Shown here: positions 38,306-47,441 of the stretch, one piece after another | How positions within the stretch are numbered: the stretch's first letter is position 1 | Layout: each line of letters begins with the position of its first letter | Assembly (NCBI RefSeq): GCF_002159945.1 | Contig: NZ_NFJQ01000012.1 | Coordinates: 1-64,000, forward strand | DNA length: 64,000 nucleotides | Direction: 5' to 3' | Source of the DNA: Cloacibacillus sp. An23 | GTDB lineage: Bacteria; Synergistota; Synergistia; Synergistales; Synergistaceae | Translations under genes and position numbers: made by a program | Notes under the pieces: model-generated | Told to the model about the DNA's origin: nothing | Databases searched by the model: none | The model's input: the letters and a program-made list of their open reading frames with translations, nothing else

Positions 38306-39782
38306 CGTTCCGTCCCTCTCGCTTCTGGAGGACGCCTATCCTGTGCTCGACCTGCGAGAGCGGCCCCTGACAGTCGAGGCGGTATCTGCTCCACCCCATC
38401 TCCTGACAGGCGCGGATGAATATTTTCTTTTCAAACTCTTCCTCCCACGCGGCGAGGAAAGTGTCGCGGATATACTCCGCGACCGTCGGGAAGCACTCGA
38501 CCAAGAGCGCTTCCGACTTCGACGAGGCGGCTATCTTTCGGATGAAGCGCTTTATGTGCATGGCGACGCCCTCCTCCTTCTCGACGGCCCCGAGGCCGCC
38601 GCAGAACGGGCATCCGCGCATGAGCGCCGCGCGCGCGTCTGTGCGGGCGCGTTTGCGCGTTATCTCGACGAGGCCCAGTCCCGTCACGCCGTAGACGCGC
38701 GCCTTGCAGCGGTCGTTCTTGAAAAGCTCCTGAAGCTGCTGCACGAGCGCTTTGTTGTCGCTTTCGTTCTCCATGTCTATGAAATCGACGACGACGATGC
38801 CGCCGAGCGCGCGCAGGCGGAGCTGCCGCGCTATCTCGACCGCGGCCTCGAGATTCGTCTTGAGCACGGTATCGTTGAGATTCTTAGACCCGATGAACTT
38901 CCCCGTGTTCACGTCGATGACGGTCAGGGCCTCCGTCTGGTCTATCACGAGGTACGCGCCGGAGTCGAGCCACACCTTGCGGTCCTGCAGCTCTTCTATC
39001 TGGTTCTCCAGCCCGTATAGCTCGAACAGCGGCGTCCGCGCGGAACAGACGTTGACCTCGGGGACGTTCTCGTGGAAGAACTTGCTCACTACCGCCTCGA
39101 TGCTCGCCCGCTCATCCTCGCTGTCTATCACTATCTCGTCTATCTCGTCCGTCAGCTCGTCGCGCAGCACCCGCTCGAGCAGCCCTATGTCCTTGTGTAT
39201 GAGGCACGGCGCGCTGTTCTGCTTCATCTTGCGCTCTATCGTGCGCCACTGTTCCACTAGATTCTCCACGTCGTCCCGCAGGCTATCAGTGTCGCAATGT
39301 CCCGCGACTGTGCGTATTATTATGCCGAAGCCCTTGGGGCGTATCTCCTTCGCTACGGCGCGCAGGCGCGCGCGCTCTTCGTCGTCGGCGATGCGCTTCG
39401 AGACGCCGGTCTCGTGTCCGCCCGGGATGAGCACCATGTAGCGCCCCGCGAGCGATATGCGCGGCGAGACGCGCGCGCCTTTGCCCTTGCGGGCGTTTTT
39501 GACGACCTGCACGAGCATATCCATGCCCGGGCGCACTTCCCTGCCCTTTACGTCGTCGAGATAGAGGAAACCGTTGCGCCCGTCCCCGAGATTGAGGAAC
39601 GCCGAGTTCATACCCGGCAGCACGCTGTCCACGCGCGCCTTGTATATCTCGCCCGTGCGCTGGTGCTCAAGCATCCTCTCTATGAAAAAGTCGCAGAGCT
39701 TTCCTTTTTCATCGGTTATCGCTATCCTCGTCTCCTCTGGGTCGATAAGGTTCGCGATTATTTTTTTAGACCATCCGGCCAT
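38280..39782 (-). CDS. rng: Ribonuclease E/G family protein
   Basis: 500 residues, RNase G size. S1-type domain at the N-terminus (YKARVDSVLPGMNSAFL), RNase H-like part, then the DNase I-like catalytic core with VIDVNTGKFIGSKN and GGIVVVDFIDME (metal-binding Asp residues), and the zinc-link CPFCGG (about 410). Cuts rRNA precursors and mRNA. It follows the DUF2344 gene, an association common in bacteria lacking full RNase E. Confidence 0.95.
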   Translation of the reverse strand: MAGWSKKIIANLIDPEETRIAITDEKGKLCDFFIERMLEHQRTGEIYKARVDSVLPGMNSAFLNLGDGRNGFLYLDDVKGREVRPGMDMLVQVVKNARKGKGARVSPRISLAGRYMVLIPGGHETGVSKRIADDEERARLRAVAKEIRPKGFGIIIRTVAGHCDTDSLRDDVENLVEQWRTIERKMKQNSAPCLIHKDIGLLERVLRDELTDEIDEIVIDSEDERASIEAVVSKFFHENVPEVNVCSARTPLFELYGLENQIEELQDRKVWLDSGAYLVIDQTEALTVIDVNTGKFIGSKNLNDTVLKTNLEAAVEIARQLRLRALGGIVVVDFIDMENESDNKALVQQLQELFKNDRCKARVYGVTGLGLVEITRKRARTDARAALMRGCPFCGGLGAVEKEEGVAMHIKRFIRKIAASSKSEALLVECFPTVAEYIRDTFLAAWEEEFEKKIFIRACQEMGWSRYRLDCQGPLSQVEHRIGVLQKREGRNVVYRSPSA

Positions 39783-39797
39783 TTCGCTGAAAACCTC

Positions 39798-40400
39798 CTA
39801 AATAAGCGGAACGACGGAACGTTTATCCTCGTTCCACAGGCCTACGGCGAGGCGCTCCATACGCAGGCCGCCCCAGCCGGAGACGATTCCCGCCGAAGCG
39901 AGCGCCTTGACGAAGAGGCCGGCGCCGCAGTGCTCGAGGTCGCGCACCGCGAGCATGACGGCTCCGTCCTCGACGCGGCAGTCGAGCAGCGCATCTATAC
40001 GCCCGGCCTCGTCCGCGAGGACGGCGGCCTCTCTTTCGCCGAACTGCGACGAAGCGCCGCGCACGCGGTAAAGAGCAGTCTGCGCGAGCTTCGCGAGGCT
40101 GACCCCGTCGGCCTCCGCCCATTTCAATATTTTCAACCCGTCGGGCAGAGCCGAGCTCCACCTTTCGGAAGAATTTTCATCCCATTCGTCGAACCAGAAG
40201 TCCGCAGGCTCAGCAAGCCCTTCGACGCCTATGGCGAGCGGCGGCGCGAGGCTGATACGCGGATGCGGCGAGAATCCCTGCGTAAATTCCTGCACGAGTC
40301 CTGCGCGGCGGGCGGCGCGCGAAAATACCACGGGAAGGTCCATGTGGTTGACAAAGACGAAAAATCCGCGCTTTTCAAACAAAATCCTAATCCTGCTCAC
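39798..40400 (-). CDS. DUF2344 (TIGR03936) radical-SAM-linked protein
   Basis: About 200 residues: RIRILFEKRGFFVFVNHMDL, then EFTQGFSPHPRISLAPPLAIG, the hallmark of DUF2344. It has no radical SAM motif of its own and is always encoded with the neighbouring B12-binding/radical SAM protein. The pair is thought to act in RNA or ribosome modification, but the reaction is not known. GTG 40400 with GGGAGG at 7 bases is chosen; the open frame extends to 40496 inside the partner gene. Confidence 0.88.
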   Translation of the reverse strand: MSRIRILFEKRGFFVFVNHMDLPVVFSRAARRAGLVQEFTQGFSPHPRISLAPPLAIGVEGLAEPADFWFDEWDENSSERWSSALPDGLKILKWAEADGVSLAKLAQTALYRVRGASSQFGEREAAVLADEAGRIDALLDCRVEDGAVMLAVRDLEHCGAGLFVKALASAGIVSGWGGLRMERLAVGLWNEDKRSVVPLI

Positions 40401-42168
40401 GCGCGCACCTCCCGACGTTTGAGCGTCCCTGCCAGCCGCAGCCGTTGCAGCCGAGGCGGCAGTCCCGCGTCGTCTCCGCGGCGAGCGCTTTGGCACGCTC
40501 GCGCAGCAGAAACTCCTTAGTCACGCCGCAGTCTATGTGATCCCACGGCAGCTTCGCCTCCGTCTTCCTCGCGCCGGTGTACGCCGCCGCGTCGATTTCC
40601 AAATCTTCGAATACTTTTTCCCAGCGTCCGAAGTCGAAGAACTCGCTCCACCCGTCGAAGCGCGCTCCGCGCTTCCACGCCTCCTCTATCGCGTCCGCAA
40701 GACGCGCGTCGCCGCGCGCGAAGACGCCCTCGAGGAATGTCTGCTCAGGCTCGTGGTATGCGAGCGTGACCTTCCGGTTGCGCAGATTGCTCTTAAGCCA
40801 GCGTCCGCGCTCGCGCAGCTCCTCACGGGAAAGCTGCGCTTCCCACTGAAACGGCGTGTGCCCCTTAGGCACGAAGCCCGCGACAGAGGCGCTGATGTCC
40901 CCTCGTTTCTTATGGCGTTTCGCCGCCGCGACGGCGCGGCCGCATATTTCGTGTATTCCCGCGAGATCTTCCTGCGTCTCGGTCGGCAGCCCCATCATGA
41001 AGTAGAGCTTCACGCGGTCCCAGCCGTGCTCGAATGTCGCATCGAGCGCCGCGTCGATAGCCTCGTCGGTGACGCCCTTGTTTATCACGTCGCGCAGCCT
41101 CTGCGTCCCGGCCTCGGGCGCGAAGGTCAGGCCGCCCTTGCGCATCGTCTCGAGCCCCGCAGCGAGGCCGACGGAGAAGGCGTCGACGCGAAGGCTCGGG
41201 AGTGAGAGCTTTATCTGATTGCCGGCGAGCATCGGAGCGAAGCGCTCGAATGATTCGGTTATACCGCTCCAGTCGCAGGTAGCTAGCGAGAGCAGCCCGA
41301 CCTCTTCCCATCCGGTATTGTCGAGCAGGGTCTTGACCTGTTCGCAGACGGAGGCTGCCGAGCGCTCGCGCACGGGGCGGTCTATAATACCGGCCTGGCA
41401 GAAGCGGCAGCCGCGCGTGCAGCCCTTGAACACCTGCACGGCGACGCGGTCGTGGACTATGCCTGTGTTCGGCACTATCATCGAGGTATGGTAAAAGTTT
41501 TCGTCGAGGTTCTCTATTATCCTGCGGCGCACCGTCCCGCCTGAAAAGAAGAGCGGCGCGTAGACGCCTTCGATCTTCGAAAGCGCTGCGATCTTGTCCG
41601 CGCGCTTCATTCCCTTCGTGCCGCGCAGCGCTTCCAGCACCTCTGGTATAAGCGCCTCGCCGTCGCCGATAAGAAAAGCGTCTACGAACGGCGCGAGCGG
41701 TTCGGGCGTCAGAGCGCCCGGCCCGCCTGCTAGTATCAGCGGGCACTCCTCGCCGCGTTCGTCCGAGCGGAAGGGGATTCCTGCGAGATCCAGTATCGTA
41801 AGGATGTTCGTATAAGAAAGCTCGTACTGCAGAGTGAAGCCGACCGCGTCAAACTCGGACAGCGGGCGCTTGCTCTCAAGCGCCCATATCGGCGTGCCCG
41901 ACTCGCGCATCGCGCGCTCCATGTCCGGCCACGGCGCATAGACGCGCTCCGCGTCGGCCCAGGCTATGGATTTGGTCAGAGCGTATAAAATCTGAAAGCC
42001 GAGGTAGCTCATGCCGACTTCGTAAACGTCGGGGAAGGCGTAACAGATACGCACCTCGGCCCCGTCTTTCACAGGGCCGCTTCCCCATTCTCCGCCTATA
42101 TACCGCGACGGGCGCTTGACCGAGGAGAGAAGTTCCCGCAGACGCGCCTCGTCTATTGCTCCGTGCAT
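40387..42168 (-). CDS. TIGR03960-type B12-binding/radical SAM protein
   Basis: 593 residues. N-terminal cobalamin-binding-like domain (VRICYAFPDVYEVGMSYLG), then the radical SAM core with CTRGCRFC (about residue 253), the LSLPSLRVDAFSV and LTFAPEAGTQRLRD strands, and a C-terminal part ending in CRLGCNGCGWQG that may bind a second cluster. It overlaps DUF2344 by 14 bases and pairs with it functionally. Substrate unknown. Confidence 0.92.
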   Translation of the reverse strand: MHGAIDEARLRELLSSVKRPSRYIGGEWGSGPVKDGAEVRICYAFPDVYEVGMSYLGFQILYALTKSIAWADAERVYAPWPDMERAMRESGTPIWALESKRPLSEFDAVGFTLQYELSYTNILTILDLAGIPFRSDERGEECPLILAGGPGALTPEPLAPFVDAFLIGDGEALIPEVLEALRGTKGMKRADKIAALSKIEGVYAPLFFSGGTVRRRIIENLDENFYHTSMIVPNTGIVHDRVAVQVFKGCTRGCRFCQAGIIDRPVRERSAASVCEQVKTLLDNTGWEEVGLLSLATCDWSGITESFERFAPMLAGNQIKLSLPSLRVDAFSVGLAAGLETMRKGGLTFAPEAGTQRLRDVINKGVTDEAIDAALDATFEHGWDRVKLYFMMGLPTETQEDLAGIHEICGRAVAAAKRHKKRGDISASVAGFVPKGHTPFQWEAQLSREELRERGRWLKSNLRNRKVTLAYHEPEQTFLEGVFARGDARLADAIEEAWKRGARFDGWSEFFDFGRWEKVFEDLEIDAAAYTGARKTEAKLPWDHIDCGVTKEFLLRERAKALAAETTRDCRLGCNGCGWQGRSNVGRCAREQD

Positions 42169-42222
42169 CTAAAAATTTCCCCCTAAATAAATCTCACCAA
42201 AGACTCGGGCGTCCTCAGCGCG

Positions 42223-43341
42223 CTAGAACCGCTCGCGCCGCGCCACGATATTCGCGCTCTGAACAAGGCCGAGCGCTATACATATCACGAGCAGCGAGCT
42301 TCCGCCGTAGCTGAAGAGCGGCAGAGGCAGCCCCGTCACGGGAGCGAGCCCCATGCTCATAGCGACGCTCTCGAAAATCTGGAACCAGAGCCACGCCGCT
42401 ATCGCGACGCACATAAGCTTCGCGCGCAGGTCCTTCGTGTACTGCGAGACCGAAAGTATCCTCAGGAGCAGTACCGCGAAAAGCAGCAGCACGACGACGC
42501 AGCCGGCGAAGCCGAACTCTTCCGAGAAGACGCTGAATATAAAATCCGTGTGCGGCTCCGGCAGGAAGTGAAGCTTTCCCTGCGTGCCGTGCATGAACCC
42601 CTTCCCGAAAAGGCCGCCGGAGCCGACCGCTATTCGCGACTGTATGACGTTGTACCCCGCGCCCTGCGGGTCTATCGACGGGTCGATGAAGACCAGCAGC
42701 CTCATGCGCTGATACGGCTTCAGCACCATCCAGCCGAGCGGCAGCATCGCCGCGCCGGCCGCCGCCATCGCAGCGAGCGCCTTTACCGGCGTCCCGGCCG
42801 CTATCAGCACGGCGGCCAGCATCACGGCGTAGACCAACGTGCTGCCGAGATCCGGCTGAAGCAGCACGAGGGCCATTATCAGCCCCGCGGTCCCGAGCGC
42901 CGCGCAGAGCCCCTTGAACGTATAGGGCGGAACCGACGCGCATAGCTTCGCCATGACGAGCGCGAAGACCGCCTTCCCGAGCTCCGACGGCTGAAAGCGG
43001 AAGAAGCCGAGGTTGAACCAGCTCTGCGCCCCTTTCGCCGTGTGTCCGACGGCCAGCAGCAGAGCGAGAAGCGCAAGCATCGCCGCGAACATCGGCCACG
43101 CGAGCTTCATCGCGTTGCGGTAATCGAACTTCACCACCGCGGCGTAGGCCGCGCAGCCGAGCGCGCCCCAGACGCACTGGCGGACGACGAAGCCTGAGAC
43201 CGCGTCGCCCGAAGCGAAAGACGAACTCGCGCTGTATATCGCGGCGAGGCCGCAGCAGAACAGCACTAGGGTGACGAGCACCATCGCCCAGTCGGTATAA
43301 GAGCGCACGTCGCTCCAGCTCGTATGGAACCTTTCTCCCAT
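42223..43341 (-). CDS. rodA: Rod-shape peptidoglycan glycosyltransferase RodA
   Basis: 372 residues with about ten membrane segments of the FtsW/RodA/SpoVE family. The conserved GLPLPLFSYGGSSLL stands near the C-terminus, and the large loop has QPDLGSTLVYAVML. RodA polymerises glycan strands in the elongasome with PBP2, whose gene (mrdA) is six genes upstream. Assigned RodA rather than FtsW because of the mre/mrdA neighbourhood. Confidence 0.93.
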   Translation of the reverse strand: MGERFHTSWSDVRSYTDWAMVLVTLVLFCCGLAAIYSASSSFASGDAVSGFVVRQCVWGALGCAAYAAVVKFDYRNAMKLAWPMFAAMLALLALLLAVGHTAKGAQSWFNLGFFRFQPSELGKAVFALVMAKLCASVPPYTFKGLCAALGTAGLIMALVLLQPDLGSTLVYAVMLAAVLIAAGTPVKALAAMAAAGAAMLPLGWMVLKPYQRMRLLVFIDPSIDPQGAGYNVIQSRIAVGSGGLFGKGFMHGTQGKLHFLPEPHTDFIFSVFSEEFGFAGCVVVLLLFAVLLLRILSVSQYTKDLRAKLMCVAIAAWLWFQIFESVAMSMGLAPVTGLPLPLFSYGGSSLLVICIALGLVQSANIVARRERF

Positions 43342-43369
43342 CTACAAGATCACGCGGAAGCGCGCCGGC

Positions 43370-43675
43370 TTACCGCCCGCCGCCCTCTTCCTGCGCCGCT
43401 TTCCTCCCCCTGACGGGACGCCGCATATTTTTCAGCGGAATGCTCGCGAGCAGCGCCACGGAATGATCCTCGCGGTTCAGGTCGAGCTCGATGCCGCCCT
43501 CGTCTATGTCGAGATATTTCTTTATCGTGTTTATCAGGTCCGCGCGCAGAGCGGTCAGCACCTCGGGCGAAATGTCGTTCCTGTCGTGTATCAGCACGAG
43601 CTGGAGGCGCTCCTTCGCCACGGCGCCGCTTTTCTGCCCGGCGAACAGCTTGGAGATGCCGTCGAAAATTCCCAT
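43370..43675 (-). CDS. minE: Cell-division topological specificity factor MinE
   Basis: 101 residues. N-terminal membrane-binding amphipathic helix MGIFDGISKLF, the anti-MinCD segment RLQLVLIHDRNDISPE, then LINTIKKYLDID and the C-terminal dimerisation strands. The last 15 residues are basic and Gly-rich. It lies six bases after minD. With MinC and MinD it places the division septum at mid-cell by oscillation. Confidence 0.94.
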   Translation of the reverse strand: MGIFDGISKLFAGQKSGAVAKERLQLVLIHDRNDISPEVLTALRADLINTIKKYLDIDEGGIELDLNREDHSVALLASIPLKNMRRPVRGRKAAQEEGGGR

Positions 43676-43681
43676 GACGGC

Positions 43682-44482
43682 CTATCCTTTCGAGAAGATG
43701 CGGCGCAGCGAGGCTAAAAAGCCGCCCTCTTCCTTAAAGAGATCCACGTAGGGGACCTCCGCTCCGCATATCCTTTTCGCTATATTTTTGTACGCCTGAC
43801 CGGCCTTCGAGCCGCTGCCGAGCGTCAGAGGCTCGCCGCGGTTCGACGAGACGACGATGGATTCGTCATCCGGAATGACTCCTATGAGGTCGACCGCAAG
43901 TATATCGAGTACGTCCTGCACTCCGAGCATCTCGCCGCGCTTGACGAGCTCCGGTCTGATACGGTTGATGATGAGCTGTATCGGAGCCTTGCCCATAGAT
44001 TCAAGAAGGCCGATTATCCTGTCCGCGTCGCGCACGGCGGAGACTTCCGGCGTCGTCACGACGAGGGCCTCGTCCGCGCCGGCCGCCGCGTTGCGGAAGC
44101 CCGCTTCGATTCCGGCTGGGCTGTCTATCAGTATGAAGTCGAAGTCCGGGCGGAGACCCGCGCAGAGCTCCTCCATCTGCTCCGCCGAAACGGCGTCCTT
44201 CGTCTTCGACTGCGCCGTCGGTATCATATATAGGTTGTCGAGACGCTTGTCCCGTATGAGGGCCTGGTTGAGACGGCAGGCGCCCTCTATTACGTCGATA
44301 AGCGTGTAGACTATTCTGTTTTCAAGGCCCATGATCACGTCGAGGTTGCGGAGACCGACGTCTCCGTCGACGGCTACGACTTTATATCCGTCTGACGCGA
44401 GCGCGGCTGCGAGGTTGGCTGTGGTGGTAGTCTTTCCGACTCCGCCCTTTCCTGAAGTGATTACTATCGTCCTGCAGTCCAA
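43682..44482 (-). CDS. minD: Septum-site determining ATPase MinD
   Basis: 266 residues. Deviant Walker A GKGGVGKTTTTANL (about residues 10-23), switch region VVAVDGDVGLRNLD, IDSPAGIEAGF, and a C-terminal amphipathic membrane-targeting helix FLASLRRIFSKG. It recruits MinC to the membrane and is released by MinE. Standard length and complete. Confidence 0.97.
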   Translation of the reverse strand: MDCRTIVITSGKGGVGKTTTTANLAAALASDGYKVVAVDGDVGLRNLDVIMGLENRIVYTLIDVIEGACRLNQALIRDKRLDNLYMIPTAQSKTKDAVSAEQMEELCAGLRPDFDFILIDSPAGIEAGFRNAAAGADEALVVTTPEVSAVRDADRIIGLLESMGKAPIQLIINRIRPELVKRGEMLGVQDVLDILAVDLIGVIPDDESIVVSSNRGEPLTLGSGSKAGQAYKNIAKRICGAEVPYVDLFKEEGGFLASLRRIFSKG

Positions 44483-44501
44483 AACAGTGTCCCCCTTTTT
44501 G

Positions 44502-45173
44502 CTAAAGCGCAGGCCACGGCGCGACCTGCACCTCGTTTTCTGAAATTTTTATAAAAACAGACTTGCCCCAGAAGACGGAGCTCGAGTCTATGATCCCGAC
44601 CTTCGTGCCTATCCGTATCTGTCCGGTTTCGAGCGAACGAGCTATTATCGCCTTGCCGTCGTCGCCGCCGCATCCCGCGTGTACGAGGCCGTCTAGCCTG
44701 CCGATGACGGTCACGTTGCCAGCCGCGCTTATTTCCGCGCCCCGGTTGACGTTGCCCATCACTATCACGTCGCCGCCGTGCGCCAGCTTCTGGCCGCCGC
44801 GCACCGTGCCGGCGTGGACGAGAGTCTCAGCCGAGGCCCCGGCGGAGTGCGGAGCCTCGCGCCGCGCGTAGAGCCTGTCGGTCTCGGCGGTGCGGAAGCC
44901 CATGCGGTCGAGCCAAGTCCTCGAGTGTTCGTCCGAAACTATCCATTCCTTAACGCAGCAGCCGCTCGGCTCGATAAAGCACTTCCATATCTTGGAAAGC
45001 AACGACGGGGAGAAAACGCGCGTCTGAAGGTCTATGACTATCTCGCTCCCCTCGAAAAGCCTGCTGCCCATAGACAGGAGCTTGGAGAAGCCGTCTATCA
45101 TCTGGCGTTCGCTCATGTCGGCCGGTATGACGCATTTGAGCGCCCCGGCCTGTCTGCCTTTCAGCTGTATCAT
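44502..45173 (-). CDS. minC: Septum inhibitor MinC
   Basis: About 223 residues from ATG 45173 (MIQLKGRQAGALKCVIPADM). The N-terminal domain binds FtsZ; the C-terminal beta-helix domain is seen from ETLVHAGTVRGGQKL, VIVMGNVNRGAEISA to GRLDGLVHAGC and RIGTKVGIIDSS. It inhibits FtsZ assembly at the poles. The long open frame upstream to 45380 is a shadow of the mrdA end; the ATGA overlap with mrdA supports the chosen start. Confidence 0.93.
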   Translation of the reverse strand: MIQLKGRQAGALKCVIPADMSERQMIDGFSKLLSMGSRLFEGSEIVIDLQTRVFSPSLLSKIWKCFIEPSGCCVKEWIVSDEHSRTWLDRMGFRTAETDRLYARREAPHSAGASAETLVHAGTVRGGQKLAHGGDVIVMGNVNRGAEISAAGNVTVIGRLDGLVHAGCGGDDGKAIIARSLETGQIRIGTKVGIIDSSSVFWGKSVFIKISENEVQVAPWPAL

Positions 45174-46981
45174 CTTCCGGCACCTCTGTTCACGTTCTGC
45201 TGCTGCGGAGCGGCCTTCTGCTCCGTTTTCTGCGGCTCGGCGTATTTTTCGCCGTTTATGAGGAAGTTGAGCATCTTCCCTACAATCGGCCCGGTCAGCG
45301 ACGAGCCGGCCTTTCCGGCCTCGGCTATCGCGACCACCGCGTAACGCGGATTCTCGATTGGGGCGTAGCCGGCGAACCACGCGTGGTCGTCGCCCTGCGA
45401 GTTCTGCGCCGTCCCGGTTTTTCCGGCGACGCTGACGCCGAAAGTCCCCGCCCTGCGTCCCGTACCGCTCCGCGTGACCTCTTCCACTCCCTGTCTGATG
45501 ACGCGCAGCACCGACTGGTCGATTCCGAGCGGCTCTGATTCGGGAGCGGCGGCGCTGTTCAGCCGCGGCTTTAACAGTTTACCACCATTCGCGAGCGCTG
45601 CGTAGACCCGCGCGACCTGCAGCGGAGTCATGAGGACGTATCCCTGACCGATGGAGTTGTTGACCGTGTCGCCGCCGTACCAGTTTTCCTTGATGCGGCG
45701 CTTCTTCCACTCCGGCCCCGGAAGCGTGCCGGCGGCTTCGCCCGAAAGGTCGATGCCGGTCTTTTTCCCTACGCCGAACTTCTCTTCGGTTTCCATCAGG
45801 TCTCTTATGCCCATCTTGTAGGCCAGCTCGTAGAAATATACGTCGCAGGAGTCGCGCAGCGCGCCGGTGATGTTCTCTCTCCCGTGTCCGCTGCGCTTCC
45901 AGCAGCGGAAGCGCCTGTTGCCGAGCTCGTACCAGCCGGGGCAGTTGACCTGCGTGTTCCTGTTCGCCGTCTTATGCTCAAGCAGGGCGGAACCCGTTAT
46001 GACCTTGAAGGTCGACGCCGGCGGGTACGCTCCCGAGATGGCCCGGTTCATCATGGGGCGCTCTACGTGGTCCGTGAGCGCGGCCCATTCTTTGTTTGAT
46101 ATCCCCCACGTCAGAGGGTTCGGATCATAGGACGGGGAGGAGTACAGGCATCTTATCGAGCCGTCGTTCACGTCCATCGCGACGATGGCTCCGCGGAAGC
46201 CGCCCATGAGCTCCGCGGCGTAGCGCTGCGCCGCAAGGTCTATCGTGAGCTTCATGCCCCCGCCCTTCTGCGTGCGCGTGTAACTTATGTTGCGGAGCCT
46301 GCGCCCGCGCGAGTCTACTTCTATGACCTCCTCGCCCGCCGCGCCGCGCAGCACGTCCTCGTACTGGCGTTCGATGCCGTTCTTGCCTATCATGTCGCCG
46401 CCGCGGTAAAGCTCGCCGTCTCGTTCCTCGAGCTCATCCTTCGTTATCTCGGCGACGTATCCGACGACGTGCGCTGCATATTGCGCCGCAGGGTATGTGC
46501 GCTTCCACACTGGAGTTATGAAGAGGGCCTTTTGGAAGTCCTTGTCCATTATCATCTCGGCCACCTGGGCGAAGGTCAGGTTCGTAGCGACGGTTATGGC
46601 GCGGTACGGCGCGGAGTACTGCTTGTCCACGAGCTCGCGCAGCCGCGCCTCGTCCATCGGTATGCCGCTGCGCGTAAGCAGCGCCGCCGTCGCCCTGACG
46701 TTCTCGTCCTTCTGAAGGTCGACCGGGTAGCCGCTCAGGTTGAATGTGCGGACGTTCACTGCAAGCGGCGCTCCGTTCACGTCAAGGATGTCGCCGCGCG
46801 GAGGCGCTATTCTCAGTATCCTGAGCCTGTTGCGCGAAGCGAGCTTTACATATTCGTCGCCCTGCGCAATCTGGAAGAAGAAGAGCCCCGCCGTCAGCAG
46901 GAGCATAGAACAGACGACGGCGTACTGGAATACGCGCGTGCGCCGCATTATGTCGAAGTTGGAGTATTGGCGGCTAACCAT
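45170..46981 (-). CDS. mrdA: Penicillin-binding protein 2 (elongasome transpeptidase)
   Basis: 603 residues, one N-terminal membrane anchor (YAVVCSMLLLTAGLFFFQI), dimerisation domain, then the transpeptidase domain with active-site STFK (in YPPASTFKVITG), SCD (SxN-like) and KTGTAQN. It cross-links lateral wall peptidoglycan in the Rod complex. Genes mreBCD precede it and minC follows. It overlaps mreD by eight bases. Complete. Confidence 0.96.
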   Translation of the reverse strand: MVSRQYSNFDIMRRTRVFQYAVVCSMLLLTAGLFFFQIAQGDEYVKLASRNRLRILRIAPPRGDILDVNGAPLAVNVRTFNLSGYPVDLQKDENVRATAALLTRSGIPMDEARLRELVDKQYSAPYRAITVATNLTFAQVAEMIMDKDFQKALFITPVWKRTYPAAQYAAHVVGYVAEITKDELEERDGELYRGGDMIGKNGIERQYEDVLRGAAGEEVIEVDSRGRRLRNISYTRTQKGGGMKLTIDLAAQRYAAELMGGFRGAIVAMDVNDGSIRCLYSSPSYDPNPLTWGISNKEWAALTDHVERPMMNRAISGAYPPASTFKVITGSALLEHKTANRNTQVNCPGWYELGNRRFRCWKRSGHGRENITGALRDSCDVYFYELAYKMGIRDLMETEEKFGVGKKTGIDLSGEAAGTLPGPEWKKRRIKENWYGGDTVNNSIGQGYVLMTPLQVARVYAALANGGKLLKPRLNSAAAPESEPLGIDQSVLRVIRQGVEEVTRSGTGRRAGTFGVSVAGKTGTAQNSQGDDHAWFAGYAPIENPRYAVVAIAEAGKAGSSLTGPIVGKMLNFLINGEKYAEPQKTEQKAAPQQQNVNRGAGR

Positions 46982-47441
46982 TGCCCGATGAGACCTTCCA
47001 GAAGAGCCACGAGAAGGCGGCTATGACCGGCACCGCCATGAGCTGCTGCACAGCGAGCTGTCTGACCGCCGGGCCGCTCGGCATGGTCCAGAAGAAGAAA
47101 TGTATCACGGAATAAAGAAGGTGCGTGAGGGCTGCGAAGGCAGTAAATGTACCGGCCGTGCGCCCCTGCGCGGGGGTCTTGTACCAGAGGAAGCATGCAA
47201 GGCCGATAACTCCGCCTCCGATGGCGGCGGACAGCCCCGGCACGTTCGTCCATCGAAGATCCCACAGCAGGCCGCCGGCGAAAGCGGCCCAGACGAGCCC
47301 GGTCTGCCGCTCGCCGGATACGCCCGGAAGCAGCGCCATGAACAGCGCCGTCAACAGAAATACGTCCGGCACGATGCAGATGCCCATCAGCAGGAGCTGC
47401 GCGAAATCCTGAAGAAGCCATATCACGAAAAGCAACGTCAT
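46974..47441 (-). CDS. mreD: Rod shape-determining membrane protein MreD
   Basis: 155 residues, about five transmembrane segments (LLFVIWLLQDFAQLLLMG, LTALFMALLPGVSG and others). MreD is poorly conserved, but position between mreC and mrdA and the membrane profile make the assignment firm. It anchors the Mre scaffold. It overlaps both neighbours by 4-8 bases. Confidence 0.88.
   Translation of the reverse strand: MTLLFVIWLLQDFAQLLLMGICIVPDVFLLTALFMALLPGVSGERQTGLVWAAFAGGLLWDLRWTNVPGLSAAIGGGVIGLACFLWYKTPAQGRTAGTFTAFAALTHLLYSVIHFFFWTMPSGPAVRQLAVQQLMAVPVIAAFSWLFWKVSSGNG

Noticed and set aside
42215-43177. 320-codon Arg/Gly-rich frame over rodA
   Set aside because: Mirror frame of the RodA gene in high-GC DNA; RodA itself has all family motifs.
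44502-45380. Longer MinC with 69 extra residues
   Set aside because: The extension overlaps the end of mrdA and is Arg-rich noise; the ATGA overlap at 45173 is the natural start.
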